Assembly (NCBI GenBank): GCA_021831595.1
Contig: JAKBMK010000002.1
Location: 1 to 42,720 of the forward strand
Direction of reading: 5' to 3'
DNA: 42,720 nt
From: a bacterium
GTDB taxonomy: Bacteria; Patescibacteriota; Minisyncoccia; Phycocordibacterales; UBA9973
Shown here in pieces: positions 25,461 through 33,400 of the stretch (positions are counted from its first letter, which is position 1; every line of letters starts with the position of its first letter). The notes below the pieces were generated by a model. The model was not told the origin of the DNA. It did not search any database and worked only from the letters and a program-made list of their open reading frames with translations. The position numbers and the translations under genes are program-made.

Positions 25461-25907
25461 ATGAGCAAATTACTAAAACTTAAAATTGTTACTCCAGAGA
25501 AACTTATTCTAGAAGAAGAAGTAGAATCTGTGACAATTCCGACAAAAGAAGGAGAGATAACTGTCCTGCCTGACCATGTACCTCTTATCGCACCACTTGC
25601 AGGAGGAGACATAGTCGCTATGGTAAACGATGAATATGTGCCTATGGCTATAGTGGGAGGTTTTCTTGAGGTCAAAAATAGTGAAAATGGAGGAACAGAA
25701 GTTGCAATACTTGCAGACTTCGCAGAACATTTAAGTGATATATCAGAAGAGGCTATAGCTAAAGCTAAAGCAAGAGCAGAAGAACTCAAGAAACTTGCAG
25801 AAAATAATGAGATAGTGGACTTTGAGCACTTTGAAACAGAACTTGAAAGATCTCTAACAAGAGTCAAAATCGCTGATAAATGGAAGAATAGAAAATATAG
25901 AAAATAG
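25461..25907 (+). CDS. atpC: ATP synthase subunit epsilon
   Basis: Rotor subunit that couples and inhibits F1, 148 aa. The N-terminal beta-sandwich has the family pattern (VTPEKLILEEEVESVTIPT, then GEITVLPDHVPLIAPL), and the C-terminal helical hairpin (AIAKAKARAEEL...) is present. It is the last gene of the operon, stopping with TAG just before a terminator. Confidence 0.95.
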   Translation: MSKLLKLKIVTPEKLILEEEVESVTIPTKEGEITVLPDHVPLIAPLAGGDIVAMVNDEYVPMAIVGGFLEVKNSENGGTEVAILADFAEHLSDISEEAIAKAKARAEELKKLAENNEIVDFEHFETELERSLTRVKIADKWKNRKYRK

Positions 25908-25915
25908 AGAAACAA

Positions 25916-25945
25916 AAAGGGCTGTCACAAATGTGACAGTCCTTT
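25916..25945. terminator. Bidirectional terminator of the atp operon and the minus-strand gene
   Basis: AAAGG.CTGTCAC pairs with GTGACAG.CCTTT around AAAT. An A-run on the left gives the minus-strand gene a good T-tail; the plus-strand tail is weaker. Confidence 0.8.
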
Positions 25946-25948
25946 ACG

Positions 25949-26431
25949 TTATGCAATTTCGTAGTGATGGTAATTTTTCCCCCAGAACCACATTTCAAAT
26001 AAAAGTGAAGTGTGTTTTAAGGAAGAAATATCCCTTTTCTTTAGTTCTTCATAAGATTCTCTTGAGATCTCAATAAAACTTTTTTGATGTTTTTTGCTTT
26101 CTTCGAAGAAAACAAAATAGCCAATGACTTCTGCCGGATTCTCTTTGGCATAGATTAAATTTTGTATCAAAGTTGTATTGTTATCAAGATTGTAATCCAT
26201 GATTATCGGAAATTTCTTGGCCTTTAATCTTATGATTTTTCCTTTGATTTTTTTCATCCTGGTACGAACCAAAGATTGAAAAAATCTCTGAGATTTCTTC
26301 CAAAATGATTTGATTCTTTTCTTCCATTTAAAATCAAAAATCAAGTGAGAAATCTCTAATCCATAAGCAAGAATTAATAGTACAAGCATACCAACAATAC
26401 CTGCAGCGATAAAAAGTGCGTTTGTTTTCAT
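25949..26431 (-). CDS. Hypothetical membrane-anchored basic protein
   Basis: I do not recognise this 160-aa protein. One hydrophobic helix is at about 5-25 (LFIAAGIVGMLVLLILAYGL), followed by a very basic stretch (FKWKKRIKSFWKKSQRF, RMKKIKGKIIRLKAKK). The C-terminal half is soluble. The basic region suggests contact with membrane lipids or nucleic acid at the cytoplasmic face. It has a good divergent promoter and a terminator. Confidence 0.65.
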   Translation of the reverse strand: MKTNALFIAAGIVGMLVLLILAYGLEISHLIFDFKWKKRIKSFWKKSQRFFQSLVRTRMKKIKGKIIRLKAKKFPIIMDYNLDNNTTLIQNLIYAKENPAEVIGYFVFFEESKKHQKSFIEISRESYEELKKRDISSLKHTSLLFEMWFWGKNYHHYEIA

Positions 26432-26475
26432 AACTTCTGGTTTTTTAGATTAACAAAAAATTTTATTTCATCTTA

Positions 26476-26504
26476 TTTATAATACTTTATTTAAAATGAG
26501 TCAA
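26476..26504 (-). promoter_or_regulatory. Promoter of the basic membrane protein gene
   Basis: On the minus strand TTGACT (26504-26499), a 17-bp spacer and TATAAA (26481-26476). The leader is about 38 nt. Confidence 0.65.
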
Positions 26505-26527
26505 CGTGACGAGCCTCACAAGAATGT

Positions 26528-26533
26528 TATAAT
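26528..26533 (+). promoter_or_regulatory. -10 box of rarA
   Basis: TATAAT ends 6 nt before the ATG at 26540; a leaderless mRNA is predicted. The -35 region abuts that of the divergent gene. Confidence 0.65.
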
Positions 26534-26539
26534 CTTTAC

Positions 26540-27694
26540 ATGGAACCACTTGCTTCTAAAATAAGACCTAAAAATATCAAAGAATTCATTGGACAGGAAC
26601 ACCTTGTAGGCCCTGATAAGCCCCTTGCTATTGCCATTAGAGAGAAGCATGTCTTTTCTTTTATACTTTGGGGACCACCAGGAGTTGGAAAGACTACTCT
26701 TGCTCGTATTTATGCTAAGGCTTTAAATGCTGATTATCATGAACTCTCAGCTGTTTCTGCTGGTAAGGATGACATACGAACACTCGTAGAAGGTAAAGGA
26801 AGCGGAGCACTCCTTGGTCCTCGTATACTTTTCCTAGACGAAATTCATCGTTTCAATAAAGCTCAGCAAGATTTTCTTCTCCCTTATGTCGAGAGTGGTA
26901 AACTCGTGCTTATAGGAGCAACTACTGAGAACCCCAGCTTTGAAGTTATTCCTGCACTTCTTTCACGTTGTCGAGTTTTCATCATGGAAGAACTTTCTGA
27001 TGACAATATAAAACAAATAATTAAAAGCACTGGTTATAAAATCAAGAAAGATGCACTAGATTGGCTTATCAGTATGGCGGGGGGTGATGCTCGTCAAGCT
27101 TTAGCTATGATAGAGAATACTATCTCACTTTATAAAGAAATTACTATAGAAAATTTCAAGAATACTCTCCAGTCCAAATTCCTTCGCTATGACAAGAAGG
27201 GAAGCGAGCATTACGATACTATCAGCGCATTCATAAAAAGTATGCGAGCCTCACAACCCGATGCTGCACTCTACTACATGAATCGCATGCTTGAAGCAGG
27301 AGAGGATCCAAAGTTTATTGCGAGACGTATGGTTATATTTGCCAGTGAAGATATCGGCCTTGCTCTTCCAACAGCTCTTGTAGTCGCCAATGCAGTTTTC
27401 CAGGCCGTCACGACTATCGGCATGCCTGAATGCGGAGAAAACCTCGCTCATGGAGTAATCTATTTGTCAGAGGCACCAAAGGATCGCCGAGCATACGATG
27501 CATATTTAAAGTCCAAAGAAGATGTAGTCAAATACGGCAATATACCAGTCCCACTGGAAATACGAAACCCTACAACAAAGCTTAATAAAGAAATAGGTTA
27601 TGGAAAAGATTATGAAAAGTACACAGACAAGAGTTTACTCCCAGAGAAAATAAAAAATCATAAATATCTAGTAAATAAGAAGAAAAGTGAGTAA
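26540..27694 (+). CDS. rarA: RarA/MgsA AAA+ recombination factor
   Basis: A clamp-loader-like ATPase of 384 aa that acts at stalled replication forks. The start [16 protein letters not shown] is typical, the Walker A is GPPGVGKTT, the Walker B is LFLDEIHRF, and sensor 1 is GATTENPSF. The C-terminal tetramerisation part ([30 protein letters not shown]) is complete, though the whole protein is shorter than the 420-450 aa of most bacteria. It has its own leaderless promoter. It is one of several repair genes in the window. Confidence 0.95.
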   Translation: MEPLASKIRPKNIKEFIGQEHLVGPDKPLAIAIREKHVFSFILWGPPGVGKTTLARIYAKALNADYHELSAVSAGKDDIRTLVEGKGSGALLGPRILFLDEIHRFNKAQQDFLLPYVESGKLVLIGATTENPSFEVIPALLSRCRVFIMEELSDDNIKQIIKSTGYKIKKDALDWLISMAGGDARQALAMIENTISLYKEITIENFKNTLQSKFLRYDKKGSEHYDTISAFIKSMRASQPDAALYYMNRMLEAGEDPKFIARRMVIFASEDIGLALPTALVVANAVFQAVTTIGMPECGENLAHGVIYLSEAPKDRRAYDAYLKSKEDVVKYGNIPVPLEIRNPTTKLNKEIGYGKDYEKYTDKSLLPEKIKNHKYLVNKKKSE

Positions 27695-27713
27695 AAATCA
27701 CTTCTCTTTACTA

Positions 27714-27743
27714 TTGACAAATAGCATATAATTATGCTATAAT
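27714..27743 (+). promoter_or_regulatory. Consensus promoter with embedded palindromic operator
   Basis: TTGACA (27714-27719), an 18-bp spacer and TATAAT (27738-27743): the best sigma-70-like promoter here. The inverted repeat ATAGCATA-TAAT-TATGCTAT (27721-27740) fills the spacer and overlaps the -10 box, so a dimeric repressor could block it. Confidence 0.7.
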
Positions 27744-27784
27744 ATACGCGAAATATCTTGAAATATTCACTCAAAAAAATAGTT

Positions 27785-28057
27785 ATGAAAAATGTTAACT
27801 TTAAGGATGGACTGATTCAACTTGGGATCATTAAATTGGACTTAAACAAAATTGGTCCATTTGGCTGGTTTATATTTGGATTCGTACTCATTTGTATGAT
27901 CCTGCCAATGAATGAACTGGCGCCAAATTTCGTAACACCACTTTGGTGTTATCTGGTATACTTCTTTGTGGTAATTATGTGGGTATACTTGAAAACCCCA
28001 CAAAATCCAGTTAACAACCATCCTCATCAAAAGAAAGATTGGGAGGATAACGAATAA
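27785..28057 (+). CDS. Small membrane protein, two helices
   Basis: I do not recognise this 90-aa protein. Two hydrophobic segments are at about 25-45 (GPFGWFIFGFVLICMILP) and 52-68 (LWCYLVYFFVVIMWVYL), followed by a hydrophilic His/Asn/Lys-rich tail. The ATG at 27785 is chosen; an upstream in-frame TTG at 27758 would add nine residues. Its strong promoter and operator-like palindrome suggest a tightly switched gene, so it may respond to stress. A terminator follows. Confidence 0.65.
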   Translation: MKNVNFKDGLIQLGIIKLDLNKIGPFGWFIFGFVLICMILPMNELAPNFVTPLWCYLVYFFVVIMWVYLKTPQNPVNNHPHQKKDWEDNE

Positions 28058-28062
28058 AAATA

Positions 28063-28098
28063 ACGCCGTAGATCATTTGATCTGCGGTCGTTTTTTTC
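28063..28098 (+). terminator. Terminator of the two-helix membrane protein
   Basis: CCGTAGATCA pairs with TGATCTGCGG (one G-U), with ACG/CGT at the base, and is followed by seven T. Confidence 0.85.
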
Positions 28099-28113
28099 TT
28101 ATATAAATTACGA

Positions 28114-28119
28114 TATAAT
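28114..28119 (+). promoter_or_regulatory. -10 box of the AlkD-like gene
   Basis: TATAAT ends 6 nt before the ATG at 28126, fixing that start and predicting a leaderless mRNA. Confidence 0.65.
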
Positions 28120-28125
28120 AGAGAT

Positions 28126-28911
28126 ATGAAAAAGGTACCTGTGGATAACTCGAAGGCCGAGAGGTCTGAGATCCTGAGCCAGCAGGCGAAGGTTATAATT
28201 AAAGAGATCAAACAAAATACAAAACGAGACAAATCAGAACTCTTGTCAAGATTTTTCAAAACAGGACCTGGTCAATATGGAGAAGGGGACAAATTCCTAG
28301 GTATTACCGTCCCAGTTTCTCGTAAAATCGCTCAAAAATATAGCAATATTTCATTACCAGAAATATCCAAATTATTAAAGAATGAGTACCATGAAGCCCG
28401 CCTTGTCGCTCTCCTTATTCTCGTCCATAAATATAAAAAGTTATCCACAGATCATACTAGCTCAAGACAAGGCCTGAGGGATCGAAAAAAGCTGGTAGAT
28501 TTTTATTTAAAAAATACTAAATATATTAATAACTGGGATCTTGTAGACTTATCTGCCGGATATATAGTGGGTGATTATTTATATAAAAATGGGGATAGAA
28601 AAATACTAGAGAAGTTAGCTAAATCAGAAAATCTGTGGGAGAAGAGAATAGCTATTATTTCTACCTTTGCATTTATATATGAGGGTGAGAGCAAGTGGAC
28701 TTTCAAAATAGTAACAATGCTTATGAAAGATAAGCACGACCTCATTCACAAGGCTTGTGGTTGGATGCTTCGAGAAGTAGGGAAAAGAGTGTCAGAAAAA
28801 GAATTAACAGAATATCTTGATAAATATACACAGAAAATGCCTAGAACAATGCTCCGCTATGCGATAGAAAGATTACCTGAATCTAAAAGACAATATTATC
28901 TAAATTTATAA
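28126..28911 (+). CDS. AlkD-like DNA alkylation repair glycosylase
   Basis: A 261-aa HEAT-repeat DNA glycosylase that removes alkylated bases. Family signatures start at about residue 40 (RFFKTGPGQYGEGDKFLGITVP) and include NNWDLVDLSA (the Trp and catalytic Asp), LWEKRIAIIST and KACGWMLREVGKR. The first ~38 residues are an extension (VPVDNSKAERSEILSQQAKV). That part is encoded by a dispersed intergenic repeat (28137-28192), so it is probably dispensable. A further insertion near residues 105-125 (KKLSTDHTSSRQGLRDRKK) also contains a TTATCCACA sequence. The start is set by the -10 box. Confidence 0.9.
   Translation: MKKVPVDNSKAERSEILSQQAKVIIKEIKQNTKRDKSELLSRFFKTGPGQYGEGDKFLGITVPVSRKIAQKYSNISLPEISKLLKNEYHEARLVALLILVHKYKKLSTDHTSSRQGLRDRKKLVDFYLKNTKYINNWDLVDLSAGYIVGDYLYKNGDRKILEKLAKSENLWEKRIAIISTFAFIYEGESKWTFKIVTMLMKDKHDLIHKACGWMLREVGKRVSEKELTEYLDKYTQKMPRTMLRYAIERLPESKRQYYLNL
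28137..28192 (+). repeat. Dispersed 56-bp repeat, copy A, inside the alkD-like gene
   Basis: The ends ACCTGTGGATAACTC (28137-28151) and CTGAGCCAGCAGGCGAAGG (28174-28192) are identical, in reverse complement, to the ends of 37219-37273. The 22-bp middle differs. The copy is in frame and encodes the N-terminal extension of the glycosylase. It is GC-richer than its surroundings. Confidence 0.8.
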
Positions 28912-28938
28912 AGGACATTGTAAATACAATGTCCTTTA
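28910..28938. terminator. Terminator of the AlkD-like gene
   Basis: AAAGGACATTGT pairs with ACAATGTCCTTT around AAAT, with T/A-rich flanks. Confidence 0.85.
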
Positions 28939-29242
28939 TATTATTGTCCTTTATATTACCCACAGGAATTGCCTGTGTAATTTCCAAAAAATAGAAACGT
29001 ATTTTAAAAAAATAATTTCATCAATAATTAATACAAAATATTTATAAAAATTTGTCAAATTTATAACACCTAAAAATAAAACTTCATTCCACATTCATTT
29101 TTATCTTTTGAAAAGTATTGACTTAGTCTTCTCTAAGTTAGATAATCTAGGTATACTAGTTCTTGTTTCTCTGTCTCCTTTTATTAATTTATTAACTGTA
29201 TGGCTCTCGACCTTAAACAGAAACGAGACCAATCATAATTTT
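28912..29242. other. 331-bp gene-free stretch before the cysteine-repeat protein
   Basis: It holds, in order: the terminator; a direct repeat of TGTCCTTTATATTA (28930-28943 and 28945-28958); a hairpin CACAGG/CCTGTG around AATTG (28960-28975); a very AT-rich stretch; a promoter at 29118-29146; and a leader of about 90 nt with a 12-codon frame, MALDLKQKRDQS, at 29200-29238. Confidence 0.6.
29118..29146 (+). promoter_or_regulatory. Promoter of the cysteine-repeat protein
   Basis: TTGACT (29118-29123), a 17-bp spacer and GATAAT (29141-29146). It places the transcript start near 29153 and rules out the in-frame TTG at 29108 as the start codon. Confidence 0.65.
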
Positions 29243-30253
29243 ATGTTTACACAAATGAGAACTTCTCGTCTCAAATTTTTCGAGATGATATTATTCGTTA
29301 CCGTTTTCTTAATCAGTGGTCTTCTTACTAGTGCAAATATAGTACTAGCTTCCGAGACTTCATCTTCTAGTACTACTATAACTGTATTAGTATCATGTAC
29401 TCCTGGGTCTGGCGATGTGTATGATATGCGTACCGGAGAGAGATGCTCTAACGCACCAGCATTAATTGGATGCAAGGATGGATCAGGAGATTTGTACGAT
29501 GTGAATACAGGAAAGCGATGCTTGAATACTCCGCTTGCAGCATGTAAAGATGGATCGGGTGATCTATATGATGTAAATACTGGTAAAAGATGTACCAATA
29601 CACCTCTCGCAGCTTGTATGCCAGGATCTGGGGATAAATATGACATGAACACAGGTAAAGTGTGTACAAACGACACATCTGGAGTAAAAGCTTGTGGTCT
29701 ATCTAGTGATATATACAATATATATACAGGCAAACTTTGTGCAGACAAAAGTGCTGTTGTTGGTGTATTAAATCCCACAGAAAAAATTACGGATAAAGAA
29801 CTTACTCTTTTAACTCCAAACGCTCAATTGAGTGGGAGTATGACAGGTAGTGATGAAGGAACATCTGGCAAAATAGCTGAAGCATCGGAAGGTCTTTCTG
29901 GAAGACAGATGTTGGCAAAGAGTTTGTCGGCTAGTGTAGCAAAAGCCGGAAGCATACTAAAAGGACCTATGTCTATCTGGATTATTATACTTATAATAGC
30001 CATTCTTTTAGGCGGAAGTTACGCAATATATGAATTACTTAAGAAGAAAGAAAAGGTAGTAGCAATAAAACAAAACCCAACAAACGTAAAGCCTGTAACC
30101 CCTGTCACTCCTTTAACAAATACACCAAATAGCGCAACAACTCCTGAAGTTAAGACTCAAAGTGCTCCTTCTGCTACACCCGTAACTCCTACACCTGCTC
30201 CTGCCCAGCAACAGATGAACATTCCTAACACTTCTAATCCTCAAGCTAAATAA
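29243..30253 (+). CDS. Surface protein with five Cys-TG-Cys repeats and one membrane anchor
   Basis: I do not recognise a named family. From the ATG at 29243 the protein is 336 aa; a start at 29255 is also possible. A signal peptide ends near IVLASE. Five repeats follow (29396-29740), each C-x2-GSGD-x-YD-x2-TG-x2-C or close to it, 24-26 residues apart; each Cys pair could form one disulphide loop. A membrane helix comes later (SIWIIILIIAILLGGSYAIYEL), then a Lys-rich stop and a Pro/Thr/Gln-rich tail. The same Cys motif occurs once in the giant protein downstream (CTPGAKFSTTTGKNC). The two may belong to one surface structure. Confidence 0.8.
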   Translation: MFTQMRTSRLKFFEMILFVTVFLISGLLTSANIVLASETSSSSTTITVLVSCTPGSGDVYDMRTGERCSNAPALIGCKDGSGDLYDVNTGKRCLNTPLAACKDGSGDLYDVNTGKRCTNTPLAACMPGSGDKYDMNTGKVCTNDTSGVKACGLSSDIYNIYTGKLCADKSAVVGVLNPTEKITDKELTLLTPNAQLSGSMTGSDEGTSGKIAEASEGLSGRQMLAKSLSASVAKAGSILKGPMSIWIIILIIAILLGGSYAIYELLKKKEKVVAIKQNPTNVKPVTPVTPLTNTPNSATTPEVKTQSAPSATPVTPTPAPAQQQMNIPNTSNPQAK

Positions 30254-30481
30254 AGTAATTCTTAAGTCTTGACAGTTATCCACAAGTTATGCACTTGGTG
30301 GCTATTGACAGAGCCTGTATTAAGTATAATCTTTGAGTATAAGCAAATAATGTTTCTGTATTTTTGGTCAATTTTATTAATATTATTAATAATAAAAGCT
30401 TTCCAAAACTTGCCACGACTCACTCCTTTTGGATAATCCAAATCCATAGCCGAGACTGGTTTAGACAGCAAAATTAAATAT
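30254..30481. other. 228-bp intergenic region with DnaA-box-like sites
   Basis: TTATCCACA (30276-30284) and TTATGCACT (30287-30295) lie in tandem, directly after TTGACA (30269-30274). A second TTGACA (30305-30310) and TATAAT (30325-30330) are only 14 bp apart. Further on are an AT-rich palindrome near 30378-30396 (TTATTAATATTATTAATAA) and TTTGGA/TCCAAA. It is the leader and promoter region of the giant surface gene. Confidence 0.5.
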
Positions 30482-33400
30482 ATGAATACTGTCATGAGAT
30501 TTAATCTCAAACACATAGGAGCAATACTCTTTGCTCTGGTCTTTTTGGTTGGAGGAGTTGCTGTTGCTAATACAGCAAGAGCTGCAACTCCAGGAGATGT
30601 GATTATCAATGAATTTGTATCTCATCCAAATACTGGTGATAAAGAATGGGTGGAACTTTTAAACACAACGGGATCGGATATAGATTTAAGCACAGCACCA
30701 TTGATTTTACGTGATTTCACTGCTCTGGGTGCTCCGAACGATACAACCCTAAATAGTGGTGTGATTCCAGCAATGGGATTGTTTGTGTATGAGTATTCAA
30801 CATCAAAACTAAATGATGGAGGAGATGCAATTTTGCTTCTATCAGGGACAGATGTTATTTCTGGAATATCTTATGGCAGTGTCACCCATATTACCAATTT
30901 GGAGACTGTTCAAAATATCGCAGAATCAACCCAGGGTAAAAGTTCTGCATTTGTAAATGGCAATTGGTCTACTGATCAGACTCCAACCAAAGGTTGGTTT
31001 AATGATACTTCTAATGGGGCACCTGCTTGGAATACAATAACTTCATCTTTTTGTAACCCTAATCTAGGTCCATGTGTTGTAGGAATAGCATCAAATATTA
31101 CTTCTGCTGATAATCCTTCTGCAATTTCAGGCTTGTATTTTGAAAAAAATGGATTAGGTAAAATCTCTCTGGCTAACACCATAAATATGACAGACCAAGC
31201 CGTTGTCGCAAAATTAAGTGGATTAGGGACTGCTATGGAAATGACGGATGGACATATAAAATTTGATTCTGCTACAGCAGCAGCAATGGATGCAGCTGGA
31301 GCAACACTATATATGTATGGGTTACCATTTCCTGATGGATCTACTCCAAATATTTTAGTAGATGGAGTTCTTGCTACAGATTCAGATATTGGTACAGTGT
31401 CTTATTCGGGTGGAACCTTGTCTTTCACAGCCAAACACTTCACTCAATTTGATATTGATAAAAATGTTTATGTAAATAGTGATAATATTTGTGCTAATAA
31501 AACTCCTTGTTACACTACTATTCAAGATGCTATAGGAGCAGCTTCATCTGGATCCACAATTAATATCGCAGCAGGAACATATATAGAAGCTGGGCAAATT
31601 GTTATAGATAAAAATTTAAGTATTGTTGGAACAGACAAAGCAACTACAATAATTAAACCAGATGTGGATTACACAGATACCTGGTTTGTAGTTAATTCAG
31701 GAATTAATTTTAATTTATCAAAAGTAACTCTTGATGGGACAGGCAAAAAAATAAACAAAGCCATAAAACATCAAGGTTCAGGAGTTATTAATGATAATAT
31801 ATTTACACAAATAAAAAATTCCTCTATGAATGATGGTCAAGATCGTTTGTATGCAGGAACAGCAATTGCAATCGATAGTACCCAAAATGTAGATATTACA
31901 AATAATACATTTACACAAATAGGAAGAAACGGAATACTTGCAGATCGAAATACAGGGACAATTAGTGGAAACATTTATACAGGTAAGGGTGATGGAGACT
32001 GGATGGATTATTTTGTATTAGCTGAATACGGAGACAATATAACTATTTCAAATAATACTATTACAAATAACACCGGTGTTGCACTAACAGATGGTTCTGA
32101 TTCTTCGGCTATTGCTGTTTGGAACGATACTGGCACACAAGCAACAATCACAGGAAACACAATGACAAATAATACCTCTGGTGTTGCTGTTGTCGCTTTT
32201 CCAGGAACCACAACCAATCCTAAAGTTATTATAGGATCAGGAAATCTTTTTGAGGGTGGAAAATATGGTGTTGATTTACAGACATACGGTTCATCTTTTT
32301 CTCCAGACATAACATTTACAGGTGCTTCAACTTTCAAGGGTCAGACAGAGCAAGCTATTCATCTTTTTGATGGTGTTTCAGCAGGGCAAACTATTGATAT
32401 CAGTAGTGTAGTATTCAAAACTGCCAGTGACACTGTAATCACAGATAATTTTGCCATAGAAGATTTAGTTTCGCACAGAATAGACGCTCCAAATAAGGCA
32501 CTTCTCGTATGGAATGCAAACAACGTTTATGTGACTCCAAATAGCTTCATTATTCCAACAACCACAACACCAAGTATTCAACGGGCTATCGATGCTGTTG
32601 GTTCTTCGGGATGGACAGTAAATATCGCCCCTGGAACATACACAGAACAATTTACGATAAACAAGAATCTTGCTCTGAAGGGTGCAGGAGATACAACAGT
32701 TATTCAGTCTCCAAATACTCTCACCTCAACATTTACGACAACAATTAATGGTAATGTCAGTCCTATGAAGCCTATCATTACAGTAGATGGAGCAAATGCT
32801 GATATTTCATATTTGAAAGTTGATGGAAATGGAAAGGGTGATAGCATAACAAATACATTCTTTGTTGGTATAGGTTTTTACAATGCTGGAGGTTCTGTTG
32901 ATCATGCTACATTAATAGGTGTTAAAGAGACGCCTGCTAGTCGTGATTATCAAGGAGATGCCATAAGAGCAACAAATGCAAATGGTTCTTCTCGTACTCT
33001 TAATATTACAAATAGTACAGTTTCTGATTTTCAAAAAAATGGAATAATTCTATCAGGTAGCGGGCTAGCTGTTACGGTATCTAATAATCATGTTACTGGT
33101 AATGGATCCAATCTTCTAGTAGCACAAAATGGCATAGTGCTTGGTTCTGGAGTAACTGGTAGTGTTACGGGCAATACTGTAAGTAACATAATGTGTGATG
33201 ATTCTACTTGTGGAAACAATTGGTATACTGACTATCAAGCTCTAGCAATTTCAATCAATGGAGCTATCGGACCAATGATAGTCTCAAATAATGTTATTTC
33301 TAATAGTGATATTGGTATTTATAGTGATATATCTAGTGGAACAGCCACAATCACAGATAACACATTAACTAATAATCGTTACTTCGGTATGCTGTTCGGG

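Noticed and set aside
29108-29242. A TTG start giving a 381-residue Cys-repeat protein
   Set aside because: A TTGACT-17-GATAAT promoter lies inside this stretch and the signal peptide begins after 29243.
29396-29740. CRISPR array or tandem DNA repeat
   Set aside because: The repetition is at protein level within one reading frame; the DNA copies have diverged and there are no spacers or cas genes.
29233-29778. A 181-codon minus-strand frame opposite the Cys-repeat gene
   Set aside because: Its apparent repeats (SPDP, LPVFTSY) are just the reverse complement of the Cys-TG-Cys repeats; no start signal is seen.
30254-30481. Replication origin
   Set aside because: There are only two DnaA-box-like sites, no dnaA, dnaN or gyrB neighbours and no clear unwinding element; kept only as a clustering observation.
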